Shown: positions 35,018 through 47,977 of the stretch, piece by piece
How the letters are laid out: the number at the start of each line of letters is the position of its first letter
How positions within the stretch are numbered: position 1 is the first letter of the stretch
Assembly (NCBI RefSeq): GCF_017815515.1
Contig: NZ_CP072611.1
Location: 3,162,001-3,226,000, forward strand
Direction: 5' to 3'
Source of the DNA: Aureimonas populi
Lineage (GTDB): Bacteria > Pseudomonadota > Alphaproteobacteria > Rhizobiales > Rhizobiaceae
Length of the DNA stretch: 64,000 nucleotides
Notes under the pieces: generated by a model
Told to the model about the DNA's origin: nothing
The model's database searches: none
Seen by the model: the letters and a program-made list of their open reading frames with translations, nothing else
Translations under genes and position numbers: made by a program

Positions 35018-36239
35018 TCTTCCGCTCGGCGAGGTAGCGGTTCACATTATAGACGGCCGCGATCCGGTTCCGGGGCGCGTGGGCCAAGCTCATCTCGATC
35101 CAACGATCGTCGAACTTGGCGCGATTTAGGCCGGTCGAGAACGTGCGGCGCAGGTCGTGAACACCAAAGCTCTGAAAATCAGGATCAGTCTCCCGGATGC
35201 GCTCCACGACCGTGTCGATCACGCGGTTGAGCGTGGCGTTGCTGATCGGCGTATCGCCGTCATATCGGCCGGGGTGGAGGTATCGGCTGGCACCGAACAT
35301 GGTGCGGAACGCCGTCAGAATGTCGAGCGCCTGATCGCTCAGCGGGACGATATGCGCTTTGCCGGCCTTCATGCGCTCGGCCGGGATAGTCCACCGCGCG
35401 GCGGCGAAGTCGATTTCCTTCCATGTTGCATCGATGAACTCCGACTTACGGACGCCGGTCAGCAGGACAAACTTCACCGCCGAACGTAACGTGGGAGCCG
35501 CCGCCACATGATCCAACGCCGTCAGGACCGCGCGGACCTCTGACGGGGACAGGGCGCGGTCGCGCGGCTCGAAAGTGGCGATGGCGCTGGTGCGAATCGA
35601 CTCGGCCGGGTTGCTCACATCCAGCCCACTTCCTTGCGCATGGCGGAACACCAGCAATACGACCTCGCGGACATGCACGGCGACGGCCGGCCCGCGCTTC
35701 TCCTTAACCTCGTCGCACAGACGTTTGAGACGCTGTGGCGTCACCTCCGCCAGCTTGAGCTTCGACAAATCTCCCGCAATGGCGCGATTATAGACGGATC
35801 GGCGCATCGCCAAGGTGCTGTCAGCCAGTTTCTCGGCTCCCGACTTGGGATCGGCTTTGTGCTTGAAATAGGCTTCCGCCCACCCGCCAAACGTGACCGC
35901 TGCGGCTGACGCGGTGCGCTTTTCCACCTTGGCTTTCGACGGGGACTCGCCCCGCTCGACCTGACGCCGCGCCCGCGCCAGCAGCGCTCTCGCCTCCGCA
36001 AGCGATACCTCCATTCCGTATTCCAGCGCGGCGGGCGCCCGTGTCAGCTTGCGCGCCGCGTCGGCGCTATACCGGCCGATAGTCAAGACCTCCTGCCGCC
36101 CGTTCACCCGGTACTGATACCGGAACGAGATGACCCCGGTTGGGGTGACAGCCGCATACATCCCGTCGCGGTCCGCCACCTTGTAGAGCTTGGCCCTTGG
36201 CTTCAGATTTTTCAGTTGTTTATCAGTGAGTTCGCTCAT
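34890..36239 (-). CDS. Tyrosine recombinase (P4-like integrase)
   Basis: A 449-residue integrase. N-terminal DUF4102-type arm-binding domain (MSELTDKQLKNLKPRAKLYK), core-binding domain about 120-220, catalytic domain with R in LLTGVRKSEF, HDLRRTF, LAHAPRNRIAAVYNVNRY (nucleophile tyrosine in AVYN) and the closing LQCWADMLDAW. It lies 220 bases from the guaA-proximal att site and is transcribed into the element. It should catalyse insertion into the guaA 3' end and, with the AlpA protein, excision. Confidence 0.93.
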   Translation of the reverse strand: MSELTDKQLKNLKPRAKLYKVADRDGMYAAVTPTGVISFRYQYRVNGRQEVLTIGRYSADAARKLTRAPAALEYGMEVSLAEARALLARARRQVERGESPSKAKVEKRTASAAAVTFGGWAEAYFKHKADPKSGAEKLADSTLAMRRSVYNRAIAGDLSKLKLAEVTPQRLKRLCDEVKEKRGPAVAVHVREVVLLVFRHAQGSGLDVSNPAESIRTSAIATFEPRDRALSPSEVRAVLTALDHVAAAPTLRSAVKFVLLTGVRKSEFIDATWKEIDFAAARWTIPAERMKAGKAHIVPLSDQALDILTAFRTMFGASRYLHPGRYDGDTPISNATLNRVIDTVVERIRETDPDFQSFGVHDLRRTFSTGLNRAKFDDRWIEMSLAHAPRNRIAAVYNVNRYLAERKIMLQCWADMLDAWVKGESAKDLIADAKRRAAEVHDDELDDDL

Positions 36240-36460
36240 AAATCCGCATCCGGTCAGGGGGCGAACGGATACCATCAACAGGCGCTGTTGGTACCGGAAG
36301 CCCGTTTCTCGACCATCCTGCGCCATACCATCATCGATACCAACAAAGTGGCTCGGCTGGGGTGACATGCAGTGATACGGGGTAGGAAGAAAAATCCTTG
36401 TCAGTCAAAGAGTTGGTGCGATTTTCGGCACGGAGCGAGACGGTCTGAAACGACCTTAAT

Positions 36461-36478
36461 TCACTCCCACTCGATGGT
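36461..36478. repeat. Right attachment-site repeat at guaA stop
   Basis: TCACTCCCACTCGATGGT, the reverse complement of the last six guaA codons including the stop. Identical to 17904-17921. The element carries this copy, so guaA remains complete. Confidence 0.85.
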
Positions 36479-38017
36479 GCCGGGCGGTTTTGATGTTACG
36501 TCGTAGACGACGCGGTTGATGCCGCGGACTTCGTTGATGATGCGGGTTGCGGCGTTGCCGAGGAAGTCCATGTCGAAGGGATAGAAGTCGGCCGTCATGC
36601 CGTCCACCGAGGTCACGGCCCGCAGCGCGCAGACGAATTCGTAGGTGCGCCCGTCGCCCATCACGCCGACGGTCTGCACCGGCAGAAGCACGGCGAAGGC
36701 CTGCCAGATGGCGTCGTAGAGGCCGGCCTTGCGGATCTCGTCGAGATAGATCGCATCCGCCTGGCGCAGGATGTCGAGCTTTTCGCGTGTCACGCCGCCG
36801 GGGCAGCGGATGGCGAGGCCGGGGCCGGGGAATGGGTGGCGGCCCACGAACTGCTCCGGCAGGCCGAGTTCGCGGCCAAGCTCGCGTACCTCGTCCTTGA
36901 ACAGCTCGCGCAGCGGCTCCACGAGCTTCATGTTCATCCGCTCGGGCAGGCCGCCGACATTGTGGTGGCTCTTGATCGTGACGGAGGGGCCGCCGGTGAA
37001 GGAGACGCTCTCGATCACGTCCGGGTAGAGCGTGCCCTGCGCGAGGAAGTCCGCGCCACCGAGCTTTTCGGCCTCGGCCTCGAAGGTCTCGATGAAGAGG
37101 CGGCCGATGGTCTTGCGCTTGACCTCGGGGTCGCTCTCGCCCTCCAGCGCGCCGATGAACAGGTCCTGCGCCTCCACATGCACGAGCGGAATGTTGTAGT
37201 GGTCGCGGAACATGCCGACGACCTGGCTCGCCTCCCCCATCCGCAGGAGCCCGTGATCCACGAAGATGCAGGTGAGCTGGTCGCCGATTGCCTCGTGGAT
37301 CAGGATCGCGGCCACGGAGGAGTCGACGCCGCCCGAAAGGCCGCAGATGACCTTTCCATCGCCCACCTTGGCGCGGATTTCCGCCACCGCCTGCTCGCGG
37401 AAGGCGGCCATCGTCCAGTCGCCGGGCAGGCTGGATATCTTGTGGACGAAGTTGGAGAGGAGCTTGGCCCCGTCAGGCGTGTGCATCACCTCAGGGTGGA
37501 ACTGGACGCCGTAGAAGCGGCGCTGCTCGTCGGCGATCGCCGCGAAGGGTGCGCCCGGCGAGGCACCGATGATCTCGAAGCCTTCGGGCAGCGCGGTTAC
37601 GCGGTCGCCGTGGCTCATCCAGACCTGATGGCGCGTGCCCTCCGCCCAGATGCCGTCGAAGAGCGGCGAAGCCTTCTGCACCTCCACGAAGGCACGGCCG
37701 AACTCCCGGTGCAGCCCGCCCTCGATCTTGCCGCCCAACTGCGCGCACATGGTCTGCTGGCCATAGCAGATGCCCAGAACGGGCAGGCCCGAATCGAAGA
37801 TAGCCTGCGGCGCGCGCGGGCTGTTCTCCTCGATGGTGGAAGCGGGCGAGCCGGAGAGGATCACCGCCTTCGGCTTCAGGCGCTCAAATCCTTCCTCGGC
37901 CAGTTGGAAGGGCACGATTTCCGAGTAGACCCCCGCCTCGCGAACGCGCCGCGCGATAAGCTGCGTCACCTGGCTGCCGAAGTCGACGATGAGGATGGTG
38001 TCGGGATGCTGGGTCAT
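36461..38017 (-). CDS. guaA: GMP synthase (glutamine-hydrolysing)
   Basis: A 518-residue bifunctional enzyme making GMP from XMP, ATP and glutamine. Seen: class I amidotransferase nucleophile in [11 protein letters not shown], the PP-loop [12 protein letters not shown] for ATP, and the dimerisation domain ending in GTIEWE. Length is normal. The start [14 protein letters not shown] at 38017 is the family start. Its 3' end is the target of the mobile element, yet the coding sequence is intact. guaB, which acts one step earlier, lies at 43073. Confidence 0.98.
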   Translation of the reverse strand: MTQHPDTILIVDFGSQVTQLIARRVREAGVYSEIVPFQLAEEGFERLKPKAVILSGSPASTIEENSPRAPQAIFDSGLPVLGICYGQQTMCAQLGGKIEGGLHREFGRAFVEVQKASPLFDGIWAEGTRHQVWMSHGDRVTALPEGFEIIGASPGAPFAAIADEQRRFYGVQFHPEVMHTPDGAKLLSNFVHKISSLPGDWTMAAFREQAVAEIRAKVGDGKVICGLSGGVDSSVAAILIHEAIGDQLTCIFVDHGLLRMGEASQVVGMFRDHYNIPLVHVEAQDLFIGALEGESDPEVKRKTIGRLFIETFEAEAEKLGGADFLAQGTLYPDVIESVSFTGGPSVTIKSHHNVGGLPERMNMKLVEPLRELFKDEVRELGRELGLPEQFVGRHPFPGPGLAIRCPGGVTREKLDILRQADAIYLDEIRKAGLYDAIWQAFAVLLPVQTVGVMGDGRTYEFVCALRAVTSVDGMTADFYPFDMDFLGNAATRIINEVRGINRVVYDVTSKPPGTIEWE

Positions 38018-38058
38018 GGAGGCTTTTTGCCCCAAGGCCCGCAATTTGCAAGCCTCTT

Positions 38059-38679
38059 TCAGGCGGAAGAAGCGAAGCCGGAAGCCGCCGAGGCAAGGCG
38101 GTCCACGACGAGGGCCAGCCCTTCGTCGATCACATGCAGGAGGCTGGCCCAGTCGTCGTAGTGGGCAAGCTCCTTTGCGCCGTCCGAAACGCCGCGAAAG
38201 CCGGCGAGCGGCACGCCGAATGTCTGGCAGGCGCGCAGGATGGCGAAGGTCTCCATATCGACCATGTCTGCGTCGATGCCGTCATAGCCCGCGCCGGACA
38301 CGACATTGCCGCCCGTCGAAAGGCGCACGGCCGGCATGTCGGGCAGGAGAACCGGCAGCGCCATCTCGGCCGGATGGTCTAGAAAGGGCGTCACGCCCCT
38401 GGCGAATCCGAGCGCGGAGGCATCCATGTCGCGCCAGGAGACGGACGAGACCTGATAGATCGCTCCCTGCTCCAGCGTTCGCGAGCCGGCCGAACCCATC
38501 GACACGACAAGATCGGGGGCCTGGCCCGCAACGGCCAGCCGCTGGAGCGCGATGCCCGTGTTGAGCGCCGCCTCGATGGGGCCGACGCCCGTGATCAGCG
38601 GGCGGACGCGCGCCTGGAGGGCGGGGCCGAACTCGGCCGGCGCGGCCATGACGAACAGGACGCGCCGCCCGGCGAGCAT
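38059..38679 (-). CDS. Nucleoside phosphorylase/MTA-SAH nucleosidase-like protein
   Basis: A 206-residue PNP/UDP-phosphorylase superfamily member. Seen: [47 protein letters not shown] (ribose-binding Glu) and [11 protein letters not shown] (catalytic Asp). It is probably a 5'-methylthioadenosine/S-adenosylhomocysteine nucleosidase-like enzyme, but it is shorter than typical MtnN (about 230). It lies 41 bases upstream of guaA in the same direction and 23 bases downstream of tspO. Confidence 0.82.
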   Translation of the reverse strand: MLAGRRVLFVMAAPAEFGPALQARVRPLITGVGPIEAALNTGIALQRLAVAGQAPDLVVSMGSAGSRTLEQGAIYQVSSVSWRDMDASALGFARGVTPFLDHPAEMALPVLLPDMPAVRLSTGGNVVSGAGYDGIDADMVDMETFAILRACQTFGVPLAGFRGVSDGAKELAHYDDWASLLHVIDEGLALVVDRLASAASGFASSA

Positions 38680-38702
38680 GACCGGCGCATGGCCACCGGT
38701 GC

Positions 38703-39155
38703 TCAGTTCAGCCACCAGATCGAGGCATTGAGGAGCGTGGCGTAGGCGACCCAGAGCGCGTAGGGCACGAAACTCCAGAAGGCAGCGCGGTCGCGGCTGG
38801 CGGTGGTGGCGAGAAAGCCGAAGATGGTGCCGAGCAGGGTCAGGATGACAGCCAGCGCCGGCAGGATGGCGTGGGCGACGAAGAAGACGGGCGTCCAGGC
38901 GAAATTCAGCGCGAGCTGCCCCGCCCAGGCGGCCAGCGCCGGCCGGTTGCGCGAGCGCCAGACGCGCCAGCCGGCAAAGCCGATGAGCACGTAGAGGATC
39001 GTCCAGGCGATGGGGAAGGCGAGGTCCGGCGGGGTGAAGGCGGGCTTGCGCAGGGAGCGATACCAGCCCGCCGTCTGCGTCTGCGAGCCGATCAGCAGCC
39101 CGCCGCCCACGCTTACCACCAGGAACAGCGCGAGAACCCCGTATTTCCTGCTCAT
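38703..39155 (-). CDS. tspO: TspO/MBR family tryptophan-rich sensory protein
   Basis: A 150-residue inner-membrane protein with five predicted transmembrane segments. Seen: WYRSLRKPAFTPPDLAFPIA and WTILYVLIGFAG, LNFAWTPVFF, PYALWVAYATLLNASIWWLN, all family hallmarks. It binds porphyrins and may help degrade them or signal stress. Its start overlaps the rRNA methyltransferase stop by 4 bases. Confidence 0.93.
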   Translation of the reverse strand: MSRKYGVLALFLVVSVGGGLLIGSQTQTAGWYRSLRKPAFTPPDLAFPIAWTILYVLIGFAGWRVWRSRNRPALAAWAGQLALNFAWTPVFFVAHAILPALAVILTLLGTIFGFLATTASRDRAAFWSFVPYALWVAYATLLNASIWWLN

Positions 39156-40447
39156 CCCCGTCTCTCCAACGCGGCGAAGAAGAAGCCGTCGGTGCCCGTG
39201 CGCCGCGGCGTGAGGGTGAGGACGGCCCCCTCCCCGATCTCCTCGGCCAGATAGCGCGGCCCGGCCTGCGGGAAACGGTCCGCCCACAGAAGGCGCGCGT
39301 CGAGAAGGGCGAAGCCGGTATGCCGGGCGAGGAAGGCCTCCACGCGTTCGGCATTCTCGGCCCGCAACAGCGAGCAGGTGACGTAGAAGAGGTGGCCGCC
39401 GGGGCGTACGAAACGGCAGGCGGCGTCCAGGACATTGTCCTGTTCCTCCTGCCGGCGCAGGAGCTGCTTCTCGCCGAGGCGCCATTTGGCGTCCGGCCGG
39501 CGCCGCCAGGTGCCGGCCCCGGTGCAGGGCGCATCCACCACCACGCGGTCCATGGCGTCCGCAAGCGGCGACAGGTCGTCGCGCGGAGAGTGGACGGTGA
39601 CGTTCGCGGCGCCCGCGCGGTTCAGCCGCTCCCAGATCGGCGCCAGACGCTGGCGGTCGGAATCGAAGGCGTGGACGGCTCCCTCCCCGCCCATGGCCGC
39701 CGCGAGCGCCAGCGTCTTGCCCCCGGCGCCGGCGCAGTAGTCCAGCACCGCCTCGCCGGGCCGCGCCCCGCACAGCTCGGCGGCGATCTGCGAACCCTCG
39801 TCCTGGATCTCGAAAAGCCCGGTCTGGAAGGCGCCCTCGACCTGGACATTGGGATGGCGGCCCTCGCCTTCGATCGGCGGGATGCGCAGGCCCTGCGGGG
39901 CGATGGGCGTCGGCGCCGCGCCGAAGGGCGCGAGCGCGGCCAGAACCGCCTCGCGCGAGGATTTCAGCCGGTTGGCGCGCATGTCGAGCGGCGGCCGGGC
40001 CGAGAAGGCGCGCGCTTCCTCGATCCATTCCTCGCCCAGCGCGGCGCGCAACGGCTCAACCAGCCAGTCCGGCACGTCCGCCTGGACGGCCGCTGGCGCC
40101 CATTCGACATCGGCGGTGAGAAACCGCTCGATCCGCTCCTCCGGCGGCAAGGCAGGTGCGAAGCGGTCGCCCTCCAGCTCCCCCGCCAGGCCGCCGGCGT
40201 CCCGGCCGCCATCCAGAAGCGTGCCGAAGACGAGGCTGGCCGCATCCTCCGCCCCCATGCGCCAGCCCAGGGAGCGGCGACGGCGCAGCACGTCGTAGAC
40301 CAGGTTGCCGATGGCCGCCCGATCACCCGAGCCGGCGAAGCGATGCGCCAGGCCCCAGTCCTTCAGCGCGTCGGCCACGGGCCTGCGGCGCGCGTCCATA
40401 TCCTCGATCACCTCGACCGCAGCCGCGATCCGCCCTCCAAGTCGCAT
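39152..40447 (-). CDS. RsmB/NOP-family rRNA (cytosine-C5) methyltransferase
   Basis: A 431-residue SAM-dependent enzyme. Seen: motif I YCAGAGGKTLALAAAM, catalytic motifs VVVDAPCTGAGTWRRRPDAK (PC) and FYVTCSLLRAEN (TC), with the N-terminal RsmB-like helical domain. The start MRLGGRIAAAVEVIEDMD at 40447 is preferred. Located between katA and tspO; the guaB to guaA neighbourhood in Hyphomicrobiales commonly has this gene. Confidence 0.92.
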   Translation of the reverse strand: MRLGGRIAAAVEVIEDMDARRRPVADALKDWGLAHRFAGSGDRAAIGNLVYDVLRRRRSLGWRMGAEDAASLVFGTLLDGGRDAGGLAGELEGDRFAPALPPEERIERFLTADVEWAPAAVQADVPDWLVEPLRAALGEEWIEEARAFSARPPLDMRANRLKSSREAVLAALAPFGAAPTPIAPQGLRIPPIEGEGRHPNVQVEGAFQTGLFEIQDEGSQIAAELCGARPGEAVLDYCAGAGGKTLALAAAMGGEGAVHAFDSDRQRLAPIWERLNRAGAANVTVHSPRDDLSPLADAMDRVVVDAPCTGAGTWRRRPDAKWRLGEKQLLRRQEEQDNVLDAACRFVRPGGHLFYVTCSLLRAENAERVEAFLARHTGFALLDARLLWADRFPQAGPRYLAEEIGEGAVLTLTPRRTGTDGFFFAALERRG

Positions 40448-40524
40448 GGTCTCTTCAGCCCCCGTTTCCTCGCTTGGTAGTTTCGGACGCGTCCGATCAC
40501 AAGCGGCCAAGGGCGGAATGAGAA

Positions 40525-40548
40525 AAGGCCGGGATCGCTCCCGGCCTT
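40525..40548 (-). terminator. Rho-independent terminator of katA
   Basis: AAGGCCGGGA TCGC TCCCGGCCTT is a perfect 10-bp stem with a tetraloop; on the minus strand it runs into TTTTCTC. It lies 26 bases after the katA stop. Confidence 0.85.
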
Positions 40549-40573
40549 CCTTCGCGGATGGATCGCGCTTTCG

Positions 40574-42079
40574 TTACTCGGCGGCGGCGCTGTGGCTGGT
40601 GGTCAGGCTCTGCTCGGCATCGTCGCGCGTCTGCACCTCGATAGCCTTGCGAACGCCCGCGCCATAGTCCGGATGGACCTTGTCGAAATGCGCGAGCTGG
40701 CGGTCCACGATGAACTGCGGCACACCCTGCATCGCCCCCGCGAGGGTGGCGAACAGGCGCTGCTTCTGCCCGTCGTCGAACAGCTCGAACAGCGCGCGCG
40801 GCTGGCTGTAATGGTCCGCCTCGCCCCGGAAGTCGTAGCGGCCCACCTCACCCGCATAGCGGTGCGGCGGCTCCTCCACGCTGGGGTCCTCCACCGGGCC
40901 GTTGAACGAGTTCGGCTCGTAATAGGCATCCGGGTTGGTTTTCAGGCCGAAGGGCATCGTTCCATCGCGGTTGTAGTGCGCCACGGGGCAGCGCGGCTTG
41001 TTGACCTCAAGCTGCTCGTAATGGGTGCCGATGCGGTAGCGGTGCGCGTCCGGGTAGGAGAACAGGCGGCCCTGCAGCATCTTGTCCGGCGAGAAGCCGA
41101 TGCCCGGCACCACGTTGGACGGGTTGAAGGCGGACTGCTCGATCTCGGAGAAATAGTTCTCCGGGTTGCGGTTCAGTTCCATGACGCCGACCTTGATCAG
41201 CGGATACATGCCGTGCGGCCACACCTTGGTGAGATCGAACGCGCTCCAGCCGGTCTTCTTCTCGAATTCCTCGGCCTCGGCTTCCGGCATCGCCTGGATG
41301 AAGAAGTCCCACTGCGGGAACTTGCCGGCCTCGATCATGCCGTAGAGCGCTTCCTGGTAGCTCTCCCGCGACTTGGCGATGACGCCTTCGGCCTCCTCGT
41401 TGGTGAAATGGGCGTGGCCCTGCCGGGTCTTGAAGTGGAACTTTACCCAGAAGCGCTCTCCCTTGTCGTTCCACAGCGAGAAGGTGTGCGAGCCGTAGCC
41501 GTTCATGCGGCTGGGGTCGGTCGGGATGCCGCGATCCGACATCAGGATCGTCACCTGATGCAGCGATTCGGGGCAGAGCGACCAGAAGTCCCACATGGCG
41601 GTGGCGGAGCGCAGATTGGTGCGCGGATGGCGCTTCTGCGTATGGATGAAGTCCGGGAACTTGTAGGGGTCGCCGACGAAGAAGACCGGCGTGTTGTTGC
41701 CGACGAGGTCCCAGTTGCCCTCCTCGGTGTAGAATTTCAGCGCGAAGCCGCGCACGTCGCGCTCGGCGTCCGCCGCGCCCTGCTCGCCGGCCACGGTCGA
41801 GAAGCGGGCCAGCATCTCGGTCTTCTTGCCGACCTCAGAGAACACCTTGGCGCGCGAGTAGCGCGTGATGTCCTCGGTCACGGTCAGCGTGCCGTAGGCG
41901 CCCCAGCCCTTGGCGTGGACGACGCGCTCGGGAAGACGCTCGCGGTTCTGGTGCGCCAGCTTCTCGATGAGCTGGTAATCCTCGAGAAGCACCGGACCGC
42001 GCGGGCCGACCGTCTTGGAGTTCTGGTTGCTGGACACAGGCGCGCCAGCGGTTGTCGTAAGCCGCGGTCTATCGGTCAT
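40574..42079 (-). CDS. katA: Monofunctional catalase KatA (small-subunit clade)
   Basis: A 501-residue haem catalase. Seen: catalytic His55 in [13 protein letters not shown], Asn in [10 protein letters not shown], and haem-ligand Tyr in [14 protein letters not shown]. The N-terminus has the usual [14 protein letters not shown]. The start at 42079 (MTDRPRLTT) is preferred. Divergent from oxyR, which should activate it on peroxide exposure; the two starts are 100 bases apart. Confidence 0.97.
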   Translation of the reverse strand: MTDRPRLTTTAGAPVSSNQNSKTVGPRGPVLLEDYQLIEKLAHQNRERLPERVVHAKGWGAYGTLTVTEDITRYSRAKVFSEVGKKTEMLARFSTVAGEQGAADAERDVRGFALKFYTEEGNWDLVGNNTPVFFVGDPYKFPDFIHTQKRHPRTNLRSATAMWDFWSLCPESLHQVTILMSDRGIPTDPSRMNGYGSHTFSLWNDKGERFWVKFHFKTRQGHAHFTNEEAEGVIAKSRESYQEALYGMIEAGKFPQWDFFIQAMPEAEAEEFEKKTGWSAFDLTKVWPHGMYPLIKVGVMELNRNPENYFSEIEQSAFNPSNVVPGIGFSPDKMLQGRLFSYPDAHRYRIGTHYEQLEVNKPRCPVAHYNRDGTMPFGLKTNPDAYYEPNSFNGPVEDPSVEEPPHRYAGEVGRYDFRGEADHYSQPRALFELFDDGQKQRLFATLAGAMQGVPQFIVDRQLAHFDKVHPDYGAGVRKAIEVQTRDDAEQSLTTSHSAAAE

Positions 42080-42179
42080 AACGGTCTCCATGGACTTGAG
42101 TTCAGAACCATTCCAACCGATTCTTTTGATAATTTCCAATCGTATTTCCAAGCCGAGCCGATCAGTTTATCCTATCGCC

Positions 42180-45683
<3,504 letters not shown>

Positions 45684-45730
45684 GACGATGGTCCTCCGTT
45701 GCCGTTTCACGCGCAACTGGCGCGCGGGCG

Positions 45731-47182
45731 TTGCAGGAGAAGGGCGAGCCGGATAATAAGGGGCACTTCCCATTCAGCCGCCCGGCCGCCTTCTTGAAAC
45801 GCATCGTCCCGATTGTCCTCGCCGTCGCCCTGTTCATGGAGAACATGGATTCGACCGTGATCGCGACCTCGCTGGCCACCATCGCGGACGACATCGGAAC
45901 GAGCCCCATCACCCTCAAGCTGGCGCTCACGAGCTATTACGTCTCGCTGGCGATCTTCATCCCCATCTCCGGCCGGATGGCCGACCGCTTCGGTGCCAGG
46001 GCGATCTTCCAGTGCGCCATCGGCGTCTTCATGCTGGGGTCGCTCGCCTGCGCCGTCGCCACCTCGCTCGAGGGCTTCGTGGCCGCGCGCTTCCTCCAGG
46101 GCATGGGCGGGGCCATGATGACGCCGGTGGGGCGCCTGCTGCTGGTGCGCGCGGCGCCCCGGTCCGAGCTCGTCTCCGCCATGGCGTGGTTCTCCATCCC
46201 CGCCATGATCGGCCCGCTCGTCGGCCCGCCGGTGGGGGGCGCGATCTCCACCTATGCCGACTGGCGCTGGATCTTCGTCATCAACCTGCCGATAGGGCTC
46301 GTCGGCATCCTGCTTGCCCAGCGATACCTGCCCTGGATCGAGAAGGTCCGGGACGTGCGCTTCGACTGGCCCGGCTTCGCCCTGTCCGGCCTTGCCTGCG
46401 CGGGGCTGGTGTTCGGCCTTTCGGTGATCTCCCTGCCGGCCCTGCCGCCGATCACCGGCCTTCTCCTGTCGGCGGGCGGAGCCTTCTTCGCCCTCCTCTA
46501 TGTGCGCCACGCGCGGGTGCGCGAGCGCCCGCTGCTGGACATCTCCCTGTTTCGCATTCCCACCTTGCGGGCGGCGGTGACGGGCGGCGGTGTCTTCCGC
46601 CTCGGCGCCGGGGCGGTGCCGTTCCTGTTTCCGCTGATGCTCCAGCTCGGCTTCGGCTACAGCGCCTTCCAGTCCGGCCTCGTCACATCCATCTCCATCG
46701 GCGGGGCCATTGCCATGAAGCTGTGCGCCAAGCCGCTCCTGAAGCGCTTCGGCTTCCGCTCCACGCTCGTCGCCACATCGCTCATCGGCGGGGCCTTCAT
46801 GGGCATGATCGGGCTCGTCCGGCCCGAGACGCCGGTGGCTCTTCTGGTGATGTTGCTGCTGGTGGGCGGCTTCTTCCGCTCGCTCGTCTTCACCTCCATC
46901 AACGCCATCGCCTTCGCGGACGTCTCCGGGCCGCGCACCGGCGATGCGACGGCGATCCTGGCGGCGTTCCAGCAGGTCTGCGTCGCGGCGGGGGTCGCCG
47001 TGGCGGGGGCGATTCTGGAGGCCGGCCTGGTTCTGGAAGGACGCACCGTTCCGAGCGTGGAGAATTTCGCCATCGCCTTCTACATCGTCGGCGGGCTGAC
47101 CATGCTGGCGTCGCTGTTCTTCCTGCGCCTTTCGCCCCATGCGGGGGCCGAGATCGCCGGCCGGCAGGTGCCGGTCGGGTGA
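45731..47182 (+). CDS. MFS transporter, DHA2 family (EmrB/QacA-like)
   Basis: A 483-residue transporter with about 14 hydrophobic segments. Seen: ENMDSTVIATSLATIADDIG (TM1 signature), GRMADRFGARAIF (loop 2-3 motif A), and GPPVGGAISTYADWRWIFVI (motif C region). Start at TTG 45731 is possible; in-frame ATGs lie further in. Divergent from the exported hydrolase. Exports cationic drugs or toxins by family; substrate unknown. Confidence 0.9.
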   Translation: MQEKGEPDNKGHFPFSRPAAFLKRIVPIVLAVALFMENMDSTVIATSLATIADDIGTSPITLKLALTSYYVSLAIFIPISGRMADRFGARAIFQCAIGVFMLGSLACAVATSLEGFVAARFLQGMGGAMMTPVGRLLLVRAAPRSELVSAMAWFSIPAMIGPLVGPPVGGAISTYADWRWIFVINLPIGLVGILLAQRYLPWIEKVRDVRFDWPGFALSGLACAGLVFGLSVISLPALPPITGLLLSAGGAFFALLYVRHARVRERPLLDISLFRIPTLRAAVTGGGVFRLGAGAVPFLFPLMLQLGFGYSAFQSGLVTSISIGGAIAMKLCAKPLLKRFGFRSTLVATSLIGGAFMGMIGLVRPETPVALLVMLLLVGGFFRSLVFTSINAIAFADVSGPRTGDATAILAAFQQVCVAAGVAVAGAILEAGLVLEGRTVPSVENFAIAFYIVGGLTMLASLFFLRLSPHAGAEIAGRQVPVG

Positions 47183-47251
47183 GCGGGCCGGGCCGCCGCT
47201 CCCGCTCGACGACAGGCCGGCCCCGCGAGGTGTCGCGCGGCGCCCGAGCCC

Positions 47252-47977
47252 TTACGCCTCGCCGCCCGCTCCCACGTTCTCGTCCACTGCCCGCCCACGC
47301 GCCCCGCGAAAGCTCTTGGCCAGAAGGTAAAGCTCCACCGAGCCGTCTCGCGAGGCAGGCGGCTTGACGTGGTGCACGCTGGTGAAATTCTTTTTCAGCA
47401 TGGCCAGAAGCTCGCCCTCCGTGCCGCCCTGGAAGGTCTTGGTCAGGAAATGGCCGCCGGTCTTCAGCGTGCGCACGGCGAAGTCGGCGGCCACCTCGCA
47501 TAGATGCATGGTGCGTAAATGGTCGGTGCGCCGGTGCCCCGTGGTCGGCGCGGCCATGTCGGAGAGAACGATGTCGGGCATCCCGCCCAGCGCGTCGAGC
47601 AGCTTTCGCGGCGCCGCGTCGTCCAGGAAATCCATCTCCAGCAGGGTCGCACCGGGAATGGGCTCGACCGGCAGATAGTCGATCCCCACCACATGCGGCT
47701 CCTCGGCGCCCTTCCTCGTGCGCTCCACGCTCACCTGGCACCATCCCCCCGGCGCCGCGCCCAGATCCACGATCCGCATCCCCGGTTTCAGGAGCTTGTA
47801 GCGGTCGTCGATCTCGATCAGCTTGTAGGCCGCGCGCGAGCGATAGCCGTCCGCCTTGGAGCGGCGCACATACGGGTCGTTCAGATGGCGCTCCAGCCAG
47901 CGGCGGGACGATTCCTTGATCCCGCGCTTCTTCTTGACGCGGACGGTCAGTCCACGGTCATCACCCCGTCCACTCAT
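47252..47977 (-). CDS. rlmE: 23S rRNA (uridine-2'-O)-methyltransferase RlmE
   Basis: A 241-residue FtsJ enzyme methylating U2552. Seen: [13 protein letters not shown] (SAM), the K-D-K-E catalytic tetrad with [14 protein letters not shown] and SVELYLLAK, and N-terminal [16 protein letters not shown]. The ATG at 47977 overlaps the Ppx/GppA stop by 4 bases (ATGA). The two genes are coupled, as is usual in this order. Confidence 0.97.
   Translation of the reverse strand: MSGRGDDRGLTVRVKKKRGIKESSRRWLERHLNDPYVRRSKADGYRSRAAYKLIEIDDRYKLLKPGMRIVDLGAAPGGWCQVSVERTRKGAEEPHVVGIDYLPVEPIPGATLLEMDFLDDAAPRKLLDALGGMPDIVLSDMAAPTTGHRRTDHLRTMHLCEVAADFAVRTLKTGGHFLTKTFQGGTEGELLAMLKKNFTSVHHVKPPASRDGSVELYLLAKSFRGARGRAVDENVGAGGEA

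Larger units (their letters stand above)
17904..36478. mobile_element. Integrative mobilisable element inserted at the 3' end of guaA
   Basis: Bounded by an 18-bp direct repeat. It carries a tyrosine integrase next to guaA, an AlpA-type regulator, Ti-type TraA relaxase with TraC and TraD and a candidate oriT, an FseA-like regulator gene, and defence cargo (AbiE remains, type I restriction-modification with a TIR-like protein). No TraG coupling protein and no VirB/Trb secretion genes are present, so it should be mobilisable rather than self-transmissible. guaA is a known insertion hotspot for genomic islands. The element leaves guaA intact. Confidence 0.85.

Noticed and set aside
45707..47140. 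Long minus-strand open frame opposite the MFS transporter
   Set aside because: Composition of Arg/Gly/His/Glu/Asp without hydrophobic core; the plus strand is a clear transporter.
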